This document shows, in pieces, positions 1-8,647 of a DNA stretch of 64,000 nt. The stretch lies in NCBI RefSeq assembly GCF_021044625.1, contig NZ_CP087999.1, positions 4,299,001 to 4,363,000 on the forward strand, in the 5' to 3' direction. This DNA is from Geomonas sp. RF6. GTDB taxonomy: Bacteria; Desulfobacterota; Desulfuromonadia; Geobacterales; Geobacteraceae. The notes below the pieces were generated by a model, which made no database searches, was not told where the DNA came from, and was given only the letters and a program-made list of their open reading frames with translations. Position numbers and translations under genes: made by a program. Position 1 is the first letter of the stretch; every line of letters starts with the position of its first letter.

Positions 1-1479
1 TATCGCGGCAGTGACACCGTCCCTGCCGCCATCAACAGCTTTTTCAGAAGCGACCCTCTTGTCCTCGCAACATACCTCGCTGCCGCGCGCTCCTTTACCT
101 GGCTCCTTTTCCCCGCCCTCTTGATGCTCCTCTTCACAGCGCTCCTCGGGCGCTTTTTCTGCGGCTGGATCTGTCCGCTCGGCACGATCCTCGACCTCGT
201 CACCGGCCGCATCAGGAAATCGGGGCCGATCCAGCTTCTCAAGGGGAACTTCAAGTATTGGCTGTTACTCCCGCTCCTTTTCGCGGCTCTCTTCCGGGTC
301 AATCTCGCAGGGCTTCTCGACCCGCTGGCGATTCTTGTGCGTGGACTGACATTTTTCCTGTACCCCCTCATCGGCGACACGGCACGGCAGGGGTGGGTCG
401 GGGTGTATCGCCTGATCGGCGCACGCCGCGATCACATCGCGCCCGCCTACAACCTGCTGCACGACTACCTGCTTCCCTTCCGCGAGACCTTTTACCCGCT
501 CGCCTTCCTCTCCGCGCTGATGCTCGGCGGGATCATCTTCCTTGAGCGATACGAGAGGCGCAACTGGTGCAGAAACATCTGCCCGCTCGGCACGCTCCTA
601 GGTCTTCTGTCACGTTTCTCTATTTTCAGCCGCGTCCCTGCCACCCTTTGCGACGACTGCGCAAAGTGCAAGAGCGCCTGTCCGTCGACGTTTCGCGAGG
701 GGGTGCAGCTAAAGGAAGAGTGCCTCCTGTGCCTGGAGTGCGTCGACTGGTGCCGGCAGCGGAAGGCGCATTTCGTTCTTGAGCCCCCTCGCCGGGAGGG
801 GCGTCCCTTCCTTCCGGAGCGCCGGGTACTGATCGGCGGCGCTCTTTCCGGTTTTCTCCTCGCCGGTGCCTTCCGCTTCCGCTCCCCGGAGGCAAATGCG
901 CGAATGTTGCGCCCTCCTGGGGTGAAGGATGAGGATGAATTCCTCGATAAATGTGTGCGTTGCGGGGAGTGCATGAAGGTGTGCTTGAAGGGTGCGCTGT
1001 ACCCCTCCGTGCTGCACGGCGGCGTTGGAGGGATCTTTACTCCCATGATGATCCCGAGGCTCGGATACTGCGAGTATAACTGCACATTGTGCGGGCAAGT
1101 ATGCCCCACTGCGGCGATTCCGAGCCTGCCGGTCGAGGAGAAGAGGCGGGCGGTGATAGGGAAGGCTTCGTTTGACAAGAATGTCTGCCTCCCTTTCGCG
1201 AAGAAGACAAATTGCATTGTGTGCGAGGAGCACTGTCCGATGCCGAAGAAGGCGATTCAGGCCGAGACGGTGCGGACGACGGATCTGAACGGGAAGCCGG
1301 TCGAGCTGAAGCAGCCGTATGTAGTGGACGATCTTTGCAACGGGTGCGGGATATGCGAGAACGTCTGCCCGTTGGAGGGTAAGGCAGGGATCGAGGTGCT
1401 CGCGGTGCATGACAAGACGCCGCTGAAGGTGGCGGCCGGGGAGGCACAGCAGCAGGAGTGGGCGGATCCGTACCAGTAA
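1..1479 (+). CDS. NapH-like membrane polyferredoxin (5' partial)
   Basis: The frame is open from the first base, so the start lies upstream and 492 residues are visible. The N-terminal part has four hydrophobic membrane segments and two CxxxCPLG motifs (CGWICPLG and CRNICPLG), typical of NapH/MauN/RdxA-type membrane iron-sulfur proteins. Two cysteine clusters follow (CDDCAKCKSACP, CLLCLECVDWC). After another hydrophobic stretch (VLIGGALSGFLLAG) comes a NapG/NrfC-like ferredoxin region with CVRCGECMKVC, CEYNCTLCGQVCP, CIVCEEHCP and CNGCGICENVCP. The protein therefore looks like a NapH-NapG style fusion carrying several [4Fe-4S] clusters and moving electrons across or along the inner membrane. 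The partner and substrate cannot be told from the window because the upstream genes are missing. Confidence 0.85.
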   Translation, partial: YRGSDTVPAAINSFFRSDPLVLATYLAAARSFTWLLFPALLMLLFTALLGRFFCGWICPLGTILDLVTGRIRKSGPIQLLKGNFKYWLLLPLLFAALFRVNLAGLLDPLAILVRGLTFFLYPLIGDTARQGWVGVYRLIGARRDHIAPAYNLLHDYLLPFRETFYPLAFLSALMLGGIIFLERYERRNWCRNICPLGTLLGLLSRFSIFSRVPATLCDDCAKCKSACPSTFREGVQLKEECLLCLECVDWCRQRKAHFVLEPPRREGRPFLPERRVLIGGALSGFLLAGAFRFRSPEANARMLRPPGVKDEDEFLDKCVRCGECMKVCLKGALYPSVLHGGVGGIFTPMMIPRLGYCEYNCTLCGQVCPTAAIPSLPVEEKRRAVIGKASFDKNVCLPFAKKTNCIVCEEHCPMPKKAIQAETVRTTDLNGKPVELKQPYVVDDLCNGCGICENVCPLEGKAGIEVLAVHDKTPLKVAAGEAQQQEWADPYQ

Positions 1480-1558
1480 AAGAGTTGCCGCATATCGCCG
1501 TGATCTTGCCTCCTTGATCTGAGGGAAGACTCTGTGATCTCATGCTAGACTTCCAGAT

Positions 1559-1578
1559 GAAGCAGCACATGCTGCTTC
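1559..1578. promoter_or_regulatory. 8-bp-arm palindrome upstream of the hydrolase gene
   Basis: GAAGCAGC and GCTGCTTC are exact inverted arms around a 4-base centre, 24 bases before the hydrolase start codon. It could be an operator or a weak hairpin in the 5' leader. There is no T-run, so it is not a convincing terminator. Confidence 0.3.
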
Positions 1579-1601
1579 GACAGTTCCAGTGGAGGTGACA
1601 G

Positions 1602-2381
1602 ATGAGATCGGTGGTGTGGAGCTTTCTATTTCTTCTCGTGGCTCAGACAGTGGAGGCGAAGCTCGTGACGAAGACGGTGACCTACCGGCAGGGCGGCGCG
1701 GTGCTGGAAGGATACGTGGCCTATGACGACTCGGTGAAAGGGAAGCGCCCGGGAATCCTGGTCTTTCACGAATGGACCGGGATCGGGCCCTATGTAAAGA
1801 AGCGGGTCGACCAGCTGGCGGTAATGGGGTATGTGGCGTTTGCGGCGGATGTCTATGGCCAGGGAATCCGCCCCGCCACTCCGGAGGCTGCCGCCAAGGA
1901 AGCAGGGAAGTACAAGGCCGACCGGAAGCTCCTCCGGGACCGCGGTAGGGCTGCCCTTGATGAACTACGTAAGATGCCGGAAGTCGATCCGACCCGTCTG
2001 GCCGCCATCGGCTACTGCTTTGGAGGAACCGCCGCCCTTGAACTGGCGCGAAGCGGGGCACCGCTTGCCGGCGTCGTCTCCTTCCACGGCGGCCTCGATA
2101 CTCCCGTTCCCGCGGATGCGCTGAACATAAGGGGGAAGATTCTGGTGCTTCATGGCGCGGACGATCCAATCGTGCCGCATGATCAGGTCGTAGCCTTCCA
2201 GCAAGAGATGCGTCTTGCCCGGGTCGACTGGCAGATGATCTCCTACGGTGGCGCGGTCCACAGCTTCACCAATCCCGATTCAGGAAATGACCCTGCCAAG
2301 GGTGTAGCGTACAACCAGTCAGCCGACCGGCGCTCGTGGGAGCATATGAAGCTCTTCTTCTCCGAGATCTTCCGCAGGTAA
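1602..2381 (+). CDS. Secreted dienelactone hydrolase family protein
   Basis: A 259-residue alpha/beta hydrolase with an N-terminal signal peptide of about 19 residues (hydrophobic core SFLFLLVAQ, Ala at the likely cleavage site), so it is probably periplasmic. The nucleophile elbow is GYCFGG, with cysteine as nucleophile as in dienelactone hydrolases. The motif FHEWTG near residue 50, a late Asp (HGADDPIV) and a late His (AVHSF) complete the expected triad. A good Shine-Dalgarno (GGAGG) precedes the ATG. The family hydrolyses small cyclic esters; the true substrate of these exported versions is unknown. The stop codon lies inside a 25-bp sequence that is repeated exactly 147 bp downstream. 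Confidence 0.85.
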   Translation: MRSVVWSFLFLLVAQTVEAKLVTKTVTYRQGGAVLEGYVAYDDSVKGKRPGILVFHEWTGIGPYVKKRVDQLAVMGYVAFAADVYGQGIRPATPEAAAKEAGKYKADRKLLRDRGRAALDELRKMPEVDPTRLAAIGYCFGGTAALELARSGAPLAGVVSFHGGLDTPVPADALNIRGKILVLHGADDPIVPHDQVVAFQQEMRLARVDWQMISYGGAVHSFTNPDSGNDPAKGVAYNQSADRRSWEHMKLFFSEIFRR

Positions 2382-2548
2382 ATACGCCGCTGCATCCCTC
2401 TGTGTCTGGGGTCATGTGTGGGGTCAGGCTTTGCATTTGGGGATTTCAGTATACTCCCCCGAGTATCGTCAAATCGCAAAATGCGAAGCTTGCCCTCGCA
2501 CCCCTTCCTGACCCCGCACCCTAGGTAAATACGCCGCTGCATCCCTCT
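2377..2548. repeat. 25-bp direct repeats flanking a REP-like palindrome
   Basis: An exact 25-base sequence beginning GGTAAATACGCC occurs at 2377-2401 (covering the stop codon of the hydrolase gene) and again at 2524-2548. The first palindromic repeat unit lies between the copies. This looks like a duplication that accompanied arrival of the palindrome or a later tandem duplication of the gene end. Confidence 0.75.
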
Positions 2549-2725
2549 TCATCTATGGGGGCACATCTGTGGCGTCACACCATCTGTGGGGTCAGGCTTC
2601 GCAGTTGAGGAGTTCAGTAAGAGTTTTCCCCCGACCTTTTTGTCAAATCGCATAATGCAAAGCCTGCCCCCGCACTCCTCTATCCCCCGAGTATCGTCAA
2701 ATCGCAAAATGCAAAGCCTGACCCC
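2420..2725. repeat. Cluster of REP-like palindromes
   Basis: Three related units carry GGGGTCAGGCTT-type ends and AAATCGCAAAATGCAAAG-type cores: 2420-2495 (both arms), 2588-2671 (both arms) and 2683-2725 (one arm). Each full unit is a head-to-head inverted repeat able to form a long hairpin. The motif resembles palindromes that travel with REP-associated Y1 transposases (RAYTs) in other bacteria, but no transposase is present here. The rest of the 539-base gap between 2382 and 2920 holds no supported gene. Confidence 0.7.
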
Positions 2726-2920
2726 GCTCCTGACCCCGCACCTACGCAACCCTCTTAATGCACCGCGGCTCCCTCCGCCCTTGACTTCCACACCACCTCG
2801 GGGCTATAACCTCCTATTCCGGCAATTACGGTTTCACAACTCCCTGCCGTTACGTCTCTTTTGTGCACTTCGTCCCGCTCTGTCGGGATTTCTTCAAGCT
2901 TTCCTGGAGGGGCTCCCTGC

Positions 2921-4186
2921 ATGTCCGTTCGCTTCATCCACACCTCCGACATTCACCTCGGGAAAACCTACCGCTCTTCTGGCTGCGAGGCGGAACGCTA
3001 CCGCGATTTCTTCCATGTCCTCTCCGGTATCGTGGCGGACGCTGTTGCCGAAAAGGTGGACTTCGTCCTCATTGGCGGCGATCTCTTCCATACCGGCCAG
3101 ATCCTCCCCAGGACCTTCGCAAGGACGATCGAAACGCTGCAGCCGCTGCGCGATGCCGGTATCCCCTGCGTCGCGGTGGAAGGGAACCACGACTGGATCC
3201 ACCGTCGCGACAGCGTCTCCTGGATGGAGGCTCTCTCCCAGCTCGGGTACATCCGCCTCCTGCGCCCGGCCCGCACCGAGGCCGGCGGCTACCGCTTCGA
3301 CACCTTTGACGCTGAAACCGGGAGCGGCGGCCACATCGAGATCGCCGGGGTCAACATCTACGGGCAAGGATATGTCGGCTCCCAGGCGGGAGCGCACGTG
3401 GAGCGGATTTGCGAGGCGATCACCACCAGCCGCAACATCCTTCTCTTCCACGTCGGCATCTGGTCGTACTCGCCGGTGGAGATAGGCAACATGCACCCGG
3501 ACGAGGCGCTGCCGCTGGCGTCGTGCTTCGATTACCTGGCGCTCGGGCACGGGCACAAGCCGTACCTCGTGCACACTCCCGAAGGCCGTCCCTTCGCCTT
3601 CAACCCCGGCGCTCCGGAGTGCGTGAACTTCGGGGAGGAGCGTTACCCCAAGGGATACTACCTTGTGACGCTGCAGCCGTGCGGCACGGCGGAGCACCAG
3701 TTCCGCGAGACGTCCCCCCGGCCGATGATCGTCTCATCGATAGATCTCGACGGCGCCGACTGTGTGGAGACGGCGCTATCGCGACTCACGGAGCAGCTCC
3801 AGAAAAAACTGGCGGGGCGGGATGATCCACGCCGGCTTCTCCTGGAGCTGCGCCTTTCGGGGCGCGTGCGCTTCCACCCCTTCGAGCTGGGACGCGAGAG
3901 GTTGAAGCTCGCGGTGGAGTCGATTTGCGACCCCCTCCACATCGAGGTGAAGAACAATCTCTCGCTCGTTGCCCGAAGCGGCGAAGGAGAGACGGTGAAA
4001 AAGAGCCTCGCGGACATAGAGCGCGACGTCCTTTCCGAGCTCATAGCCGCCAAAAGCTCCTACCAGGGGCGCGAGGAAGAGCTTGTCCGCCTCTGTCTCG
4101 ACCTGCGGGACCGGGTTCTGAAGGGTGACGTGGAGGGTGAGGAACTCCTCGGCCTCCTCTCCAACGGGAGAACGAACGGATGCTGA
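2921..4186 (+). CDS. sbcD: SbcD/Mre11-family exonuclease subunit
   Basis: A 421-residue metallophosphoesterase. The metal-binding motifs appear in order: SDIHLG near the N-terminus, GGDLFH, EGNHDW, a later HVGI, and GHGH. The start is placed at the ATG at 2921, preceded by CTGGAGGGG, where the conserved sequence begins. In the SbcCD/Mre11-Rad50 complex this subunit is the Mn-dependent nuclease that processes hairpins and protein-blocked DNA ends. Its stop overlaps the start of the downstream ATPase gene by 7 bases, so the two are co-translated. The C-terminal 100 residues are the usual capping and ATPase-contact part and are poorly conserved. Confidence 0.88.
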   Translation: MSVRFIHTSDIHLGKTYRSSGCEAERYRDFFHVLSGIVADAVAEKVDFVLIGGDLFHTGQILPRTFARTIETLQPLRDAGIPCVAVEGNHDWIHRRDSVSWMEALSQLGYIRLLRPARTEAGGYRFDTFDAETGSGGHIEIAGVNIYGQGYVGSQAGAHVERICEAITTSRNILLFHVGIWSYSPVEIGNMHPDEALPLASCFDYLALGHGHKPYLVHTPEGRPFAFNPGAPECVNFGEERYPKGYYLVTLQPCGTAEHQFRETSPRPMIVSSIDLDGADCVETALSRLTEQLQKKLAGRDDPRRLLLELRLSGRVRFHPFELGRERLKLAVESICDPLHIEVKNNLSLVARSGEGETVKKSLADIERDVLSELIAAKSSYQGREEELVRLCLDLRDRVLKGDVEGEELLGLLSNGRTNGC

Positions 4187-7152
4187 TACTGTCGCTGGAG
4201 CTGAAGAATATCAAGTCGCACCGCGACACCGTCCTTTCCTTTTCCGCGGGAATCAACGTCCTGTGCGGGCCAAACGGCGTCGGCAAGAGCACCATCTTCG
4301 AGGCGATCGGTTATTGCCTCTTCGGGGTCAATGCCCAGGACTTCGTCTCGCGCGCGGAGCGTTTCCTCTCCATAGGAGCCAAAAAAGGGGAGATCAGCGT
4401 CGTCTTCCAGCCAGCCGATGGCGAGCTCTACCGTGCCACCCGCACGGTGGGAGCGGCGGCGAAGTGGCTTCTGGCGAAGAAGGTGGGGGATGTCTTCGAG
4501 GTGGAGGATCACGCCAATCTGCAGGAGACGGAGGCGCGCATCGCCACGCTCCTTGGGCTGAACAACGGCCGTCCGCTCGCTGACCAGTTCAAGCTCGTCA
4601 TCGGGCCGTTCCAGAACGATTTCCTGGGGCCTTTCGTGATCAAGCAGCCGACCAAGCGCCAGGACGCCTTTGATGAGATCCTCGGCATCGACGCCTGGCG
4701 CAAGACCTTCGACGGCACGAAGACCCTCATGAGCGCCATTCAGGCAAAGGCCGAGACGCTGAAGGCCGAGGTGGCCGGGCGCGAGGAGCAGGTCGCTGCC
4801 CTCCCTGCGAAGCTCGCCGAGGCTTCTGCCGTGAGGGATGGCGAGGCGGCCAGACGTGCCGAGCTGGCATCGCAGAATGCAGGGCTGGAAAAGATCTCCG
4901 CCGAGCTTGCCACACTCGATGAGGAAAAGAGGAAACTCGATCTCTCGGTTGGTGAGCTGAAGGGGGTAGAGGAGCGGATCGCCTCCGGCAAGGACCACGT
5001 CGCCGCCCAGCAACTCCTGGTGGAGCAGTCCCGTGCCGCAGCTGCCGCGACTGCTGAGGCCGCCGCAGGGAAAGAAAGCTACGATTTCGCGGAGGAGCGC
5101 CTGAAAACGCTGCGGCAGGAAGAGCAGGCGAAGCTTCAGCTGGAGCGCCAGGGTGCGGCGCTGGAAAAGGAGATCTCGACCCTCGCCGGCAGGCTGGAGA
5201 TCGAGCGGCGAGAGCAGCTGGAGAGTGCGCAGCAGATCGAGCAGGATGCAGCGCGCCTTTCCGAAGAGGAAACCGCTGTTGCGACGCGATCGGCGGCACT
5301 GAAGACGGAAGGGGAGGAGTGCCGCCGGAGACTGGCCGAAGCGCAGCAGGTGGCGGCGGACTTCCGGCTCTTGCCGCTGCACCAGGTGGAGCGGGCGGTG
5401 CCGTATCTTTTCGCCTCCCTCGACCGGCTGGAGGCGATAGCCGTGGAGGTGCGGGAAAAGGGAAAGCTCCTCGAGACGGAAGGGGATGTGCGCTCCAGGG
5501 CAGAGAGGCTGCCGGCTCTGAAGGAGGAGCTGAAAAAGGTACACGCCGAGAGGGCGGAACTGCAGGGGCGGAAGCTGAGCCTTGTCGAGGGGAGAGAGAA
5601 GCTCGCCTCCGGTCAGTGCCCGTATTTCCACGAGGCGTGCCAGAATCTCTCCTCCAATGGCGGCGCCGACCTCGAGGCGCGGCTCGATCTCCTTGATGGG
5701 AAGATGGCGGAGCTGGACGCCGGAGCCCGGGAGGTCGCGGCCGCTCTTGCCGAGGCGGAAAGCGCGGAGAAGGAACTCCTCTCGTTGCAGAAGGTGCGCG
5801 CTGACCTCCAGAGGCTCGCCGCTGATCAAGAGAAGGCGGAGCTCGATTTTTCCCGTGCGCTCCAGCCCGTTGCACCGGAAGGGCTCGTTGCTGCGGCAGC
5901 GGTGTGGGGCACGGCGTCCGGAATTCCCGCCGACCTTCTCCAACTTCAAACCGCGCTGCAGCTGACGCTCCCTGAGACGGTAGCAGAGCGGCGGCGCGAG
6001 GTGGAGGAGTGGAGGACGCGGGTTCACCATCTTGTTGCCTCCCTGCAGGAGGCTCTCTCCGCTCGGCTGGTGAGCGCCGAGGAGCCGGTCCAGCGGTGTG
6101 AGCGGCAAGAGGTGGAACTGCGCGCGAAAGGGGACGAGCTGAAAAGGGCGCAGGAGGAACTCGCGGCCAGGAGAAAGAGGCTGGAGGCCCGCGGGGACGC
6201 AATCTCGGAGCAGGAGAAGAAGCTGGAGTCGCAACGGGGGGTGCACGTAGCCGTGAAGGAGTCCCTCTCCCGCTACGACGGGGTAGACGCCGGAATCGCT
6301 GCCGCCGAGGCTGACCTCGCCAAATTCAGGGAAGCACGCGACAGCTACATCGCAAACCAGAAGGCGGCTGAAGAATTGCCAAAGCGCGAGGATACGCTGG
6401 CGAAGTACCAGGATCGCCTGGCAGCGCTGGAGAGGGAGCGTGTGGCCCGCTCGCAGGAGATACAGACATTGCAGGGGGCCTATTGCGCCGACAGGCACGA
6501 GGCCGCCCGTGGCTCTCGGGAGATTCTGGTGACCCGGATTGCCACGCTCAGCGCCGAGCTCGTCAGCCTCGCCGAGAGTGCCCGCCGCCTGGAGGGAGAG
6601 GTGGCGCTCCTCACGGCTCTGGCGCAGGAGGTTGAGAAAAAGAAGGGCGCGATAGATGAACTGAACGAACAGGGCGCCCTCGTGAAGTTTCTGCGCAACC
6701 AGGTCTTCAAGAATGTCTCCGCGCAGCTTTCCGAGCGCTTCAGGGAGGAGATCAGCTTCCGGGCAGACAGGATCTACCGGAACATCGCCGAGTCGGATGA
6801 GGAACTGTACTGGGGGGAGAACTATCAGGTCGTGCTGAAGGACCTGGTGGAGGGCTCGGTGAGGGAGCGGACCGACGACCAGCTTTCAGGAGGGCAGATG
6901 ATGAGCGCTGTCGTGGCGCTGCGTCTCGCTCTCTTGCAGACGATCGGCGCCCGGGTGGCATTCTTCGACGAGCCAACCTCGAACCTGGACGCGGACAGGA
7001 GGGAGAACCTCGCGCGGGCCTTCCGGGCGATAGATGTCGGGCAGGAGGAAGTGACGGAGCACTGGTACGACCAGCTTTTCCTGGTGAGTCACGATGTGAG
7101 TTTTACCGAGATTACGGATCAGATGATTCAGCTGGGGGAGAAAAACCTTTAG
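4180..7152 (+). CDS. sbcC: SbcC/Rad50-family SMC-like ATPase
   Basis: A 990-residue protein with the two-headed SMC plan. Walker A GPNGVGKS lies at about residue 30, long Glu/Ala-rich coiled coils run from about 180 to 850, the ABC signature LSGGQ is at about 905 and Walker B VAFFDEPTSNLD follows. Near residue 480, between the coils, sits CPYFHEAC where Rad50 carries its CxxC zinc hook, so the spacing here is CX6C. It partners the nuclease encoded just upstream with a 7-base overlap, and powers opening and processing of DNA ends. Its final bases abut a repeat region. Confidence 0.88.
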   Translation: MLILSLELKNIKSHRDTVLSFSAGINVLCGPNGVGKSTIFEAIGYCLFGVNAQDFVSRAERFLSIGAKKGEISVVFQPADGELYRATRTVGAAAKWLLAKKVGDVFEVEDHANLQETEARIATLLGLNNGRPLADQFKLVIGPFQNDFLGPFVIKQPTKRQDAFDEILGIDAWRKTFDGTKTLMSAIQAKAETLKAEVAGREEQVAALPAKLAEASAVRDGEAARRAELASQNAGLEKISAELATLDEEKRKLDLSVGELKGVEERIASGKDHVAAQQLLVEQSRAAAAATAEAAAGKESYDFAEERLKTLRQEEQAKLQLERQGAALEKEISTLAGRLEIERREQLESAQQIEQDAARLSEEETAVATRSAALKTEGEECRRRLAEAQQVAADFRLLPLHQVERAVPYLFASLDRLEAIAVEVREKGKLLETEGDVRSRAERLPALKEELKKVHAERAELQGRKLSLVEGREKLASGQCPYFHEACQNLSSNGGADLEARLDLLDGKMAELDAGAREVAAALAEAESAEKELLSLQKVRADLQRLAADQEKAELDFSRALQPVAPEGLVAAAAVWGTASGIPADLLQLQTALQLTLPETVAERRREVEEWRTRVHHLVASLQEALSARLVSAEEPVQRCERQEVELRAKGDELKRAQEELAARRKRLEARGDAISEQEKKLESQRGVHVAVKESLSRYDGVDAGIAAAEADLAKFREARDSYIANQKAAEELPKREDTLAKYQDRLAALERERVARSQEIQTLQGAYCADRHEAARGSREILVTRIATLSAELVSLAESARRLEGEVALLTALAQEVEKKKGAIDELNEQGALVKFLRNQVFKNVSAQLSERFREEISFRADRIYRNIAESDEELYWGENYQVVLKDLVEGSVRERTDDQLSGGQMMSAVVALRLALLQTIGARVAFFDEPTSNLDADRRENLARAFRAIDVGQEEVTEHWYDQLFLVSHDVSFTEITDQMIQLGEKNL

Positions 7153-7618
7153 CACCCACCGCAAAGGCGCAAAGGGCGCAAAGAAAACCGCGCAAAGGAA
7201 AGGCTGAAAGAGGGGAAGGGGCTACCGCGCATGCCGGCGTCGTCACCCGCTCGTTCCCAAGGTCATCTTCGGAACGCACTTGCGTGCAAAGCTCCGGCTT
7301 TGCATCCGCGTCAGCGGAGTCGCGCGTTTGGCGAGGCGGAGCCTCGCAGGCAATAGCGTTCCCAAGCTGGAGCTTGGGAACGAGTCACCCCCACCGCAAA
7401 GGCGCAAAGGGCGCAAAGAAAATCGCGCAAAGGAAAGGCTGAAAGAGGGGAAGGGCTACCGTGCATGCCGGCGTCGTCACCCGCTCGTTCCCAAGGTCAT
7501 CTTGGGAACGCACTTGCGTGCAAAGCTCCGGCTTTGCATCCGCGTCAGCGGAGTCGCGCGTTTGGCGAGGCGGAGCCTCGCGGGCAATCGCGTTCCCAAG
7601 CCTGAGCTTGGGAACGAG
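7153..7618. repeat. Tandem duplication of a ~235-bp interspersed repeat
   Basis: Two copies, 7153-7387 and 7388-7618, differ at only a few positions. Each begins with a CCGCAAAGGCGCAAAGGG-type purine-rich segment, continues with CTCGTTCCCAAGGTCATC, and ends with a hairpin of the form CGTTCCCAAG...CTTGGGAACG (7359-7383 and the matching place in copy two). Reading frames that cross the copies are repeat-derived and do not look like genes. Confidence 0.85.
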
Positions 7619-7639
7619 GCGGATGTTTCAACGAAGCGC

Positions 7640-7697
7640 GGGACGGAACCTCGCGTTCCCCCCTTTGCGAAGGGTGGACAGGGGGGATTTGCCTTGA
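7640..7697. repeat. Interspersed G-run repeat (TTTGCGAAGG family)
   Basis: Contains CCCTTTGCGAAGG followed by GGACAGGGGGGATTTG. Closely related copies occur at about 16150-16195, 50455-50517 and, inverted, 50684-50716. The same element therefore has at least four copies in this window, all intergenic. The first half is palindromic (CCCTTTGCGAAGGG). Confidence 0.7.
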
Positions 7698-7715
7698 GGT
7701 CGGAAGGGGCCGGAC

Positions 7716-8351
7716 TTACTCCGCCGGGGCTGGCGCCGTCTCTTCTGGTTCGCGGGTGATCTCGAAGCCTGCAAGGAATGGGTCGAGTTTCTTGTTCAGG
7801 GAGGCGTCCTGGTGGATGTTTCGAGGATCCCCCAGCACGTAGCTCAACGCGTACTTTATTCCGTCCTTGTAAAGGATGTACTCCAGTATCTCAGACTCCT
7901 GGTGCGCCTGTGCCATGCTGCCGTCATGTCTTTCGGCCGACTGGGTGACGCACGGCGTCCCGCGCTGCCTGTAGCGCACTGAAGCGGCCTGACCGTGCAG
8001 CGTCTCGACGATATCGCTGTCGATGATGGTCGCGCCGTCGTACTTCAGTGCCTCCAGCGCGGGGCGATAGATCCCTTCCTCGAAGGAGAGGCCACCAAGA
8101 TCGGTCGGCTCCTCCCAGATCACATACTGGCGACAGTAGGTGTCCTCGAAGAGGACGCCGGAGCGGTCGGGGCGCGAGTAGTCTCTGACAGTGGCATCTT
8201 CGTGAAGCGGTGGGACGTGGACCTTGAAATTCCCGGTGGGACTGACGTAATACTCGCGGCGGACGTTGCCTACGAGTCCGTCAGTATTTACCGCGGAGCA
8301 CCCCGCAAGAAGTGCCGCCAAAATAAGAGAAGATAGTGCAGTTCGTCTCAT
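7716..8351 (-). CDS. Lipoprotein of unknown function
   Basis: A 211-residue protein that starts with a lipoprotein signal peptide: MRRTALSSLILAALLAGC, where LLAGC is a clear lipobox with lipidated Cys18. I chose the ATG at 8351 because it gives the normal n-region; an ATG 15 bases upstream would add MWWWR. The mature part is mixed alpha/beta with no cysteine pair pattern or catalytic motif that I recognise. It contains YYVSPTGNFKVHVPP and a later VRYRQRG segment, and ends in a Glu/Pro/Ala tail. It stands alone on the minus strand between a repeat block and the divergent M50 gene. Confidence 0.72.
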   Translation of the reverse strand: MRRTALSSLILAALLAGCSAVNTDGLVGNVRREYYVSPTGNFKVHVPPLHEDATVRDYSRPDRSGVLFEDTYCRQYVIWEEPTDLGGLSFEEGIYRPALEALKYDGATIIDSDIVETLHGQAASVRYRQRGTPCVTQSAERHDGSMAQAHQESEILEYILYKDGIKYALSYVLGDPRNIHQDASLNKKLDPFLAGFEITREPEETAPAPAE

Positions 8352-8577
8352 CCGCCACCACCACATTTTTTCTGCCGCGCACGGAAGCTGCGCGGTACCT
8401 GCTTTAGCAGACGCTTTATATCATGACCATTCCTGAATGACACGACTTTTGCTCAAGGAGCAGGTTAAATTTCTCTAGATCCTCTCTGTGTCTCCACGTC
8501 TTTTGCGCTTTCCCGGAAAAGTTTTTCTCTATCTGTCAATGCACATTTCTTAGTATCTTCACATTCCTGCTGCTTCA

Positions 8578-8606
8578 TTGACTTTCCTCCCCCGATCTGC
8601 TAGAGA
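8578..8606 (+). promoter_or_regulatory. Possible sigma-70 promoter for the M50-trpS-scpAB block
   Basis: TTGACT at 8578-8583 and TAGAGA at 8601-8606 are separated by 17 bases, 41 bases before the protease start. The -35 box is good, the -10 box only fair. The surrounding 8352-8647 is AT-richer than the coding DNA and holds no other feature that I can support. Confidence 0.4.
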
Positions 8607-8647
8607 AGAAAGATTCAAGTGCAGGATTTCCCCGCAAAAAGGACCTC

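Noticed and set aside
2586-3485. 299-codon plus-strand frame overlapping the REP palindromes and sbcD
   Set aside because: It starts inside palindromic repeats, is Pro/Ser/Arg-rich, and overlaps the sbcD catalytic motifs in another frame.
4060-6498. Very long open frame on the minus strand opposite sbcC (about 812 codons)
   Set aside because: It is antisense to a gene with clear SMC ATPase motifs, has low-complexity Arg/Leu-rich translation, and no ribosome-binding site; it follows from high GC at codon position three.
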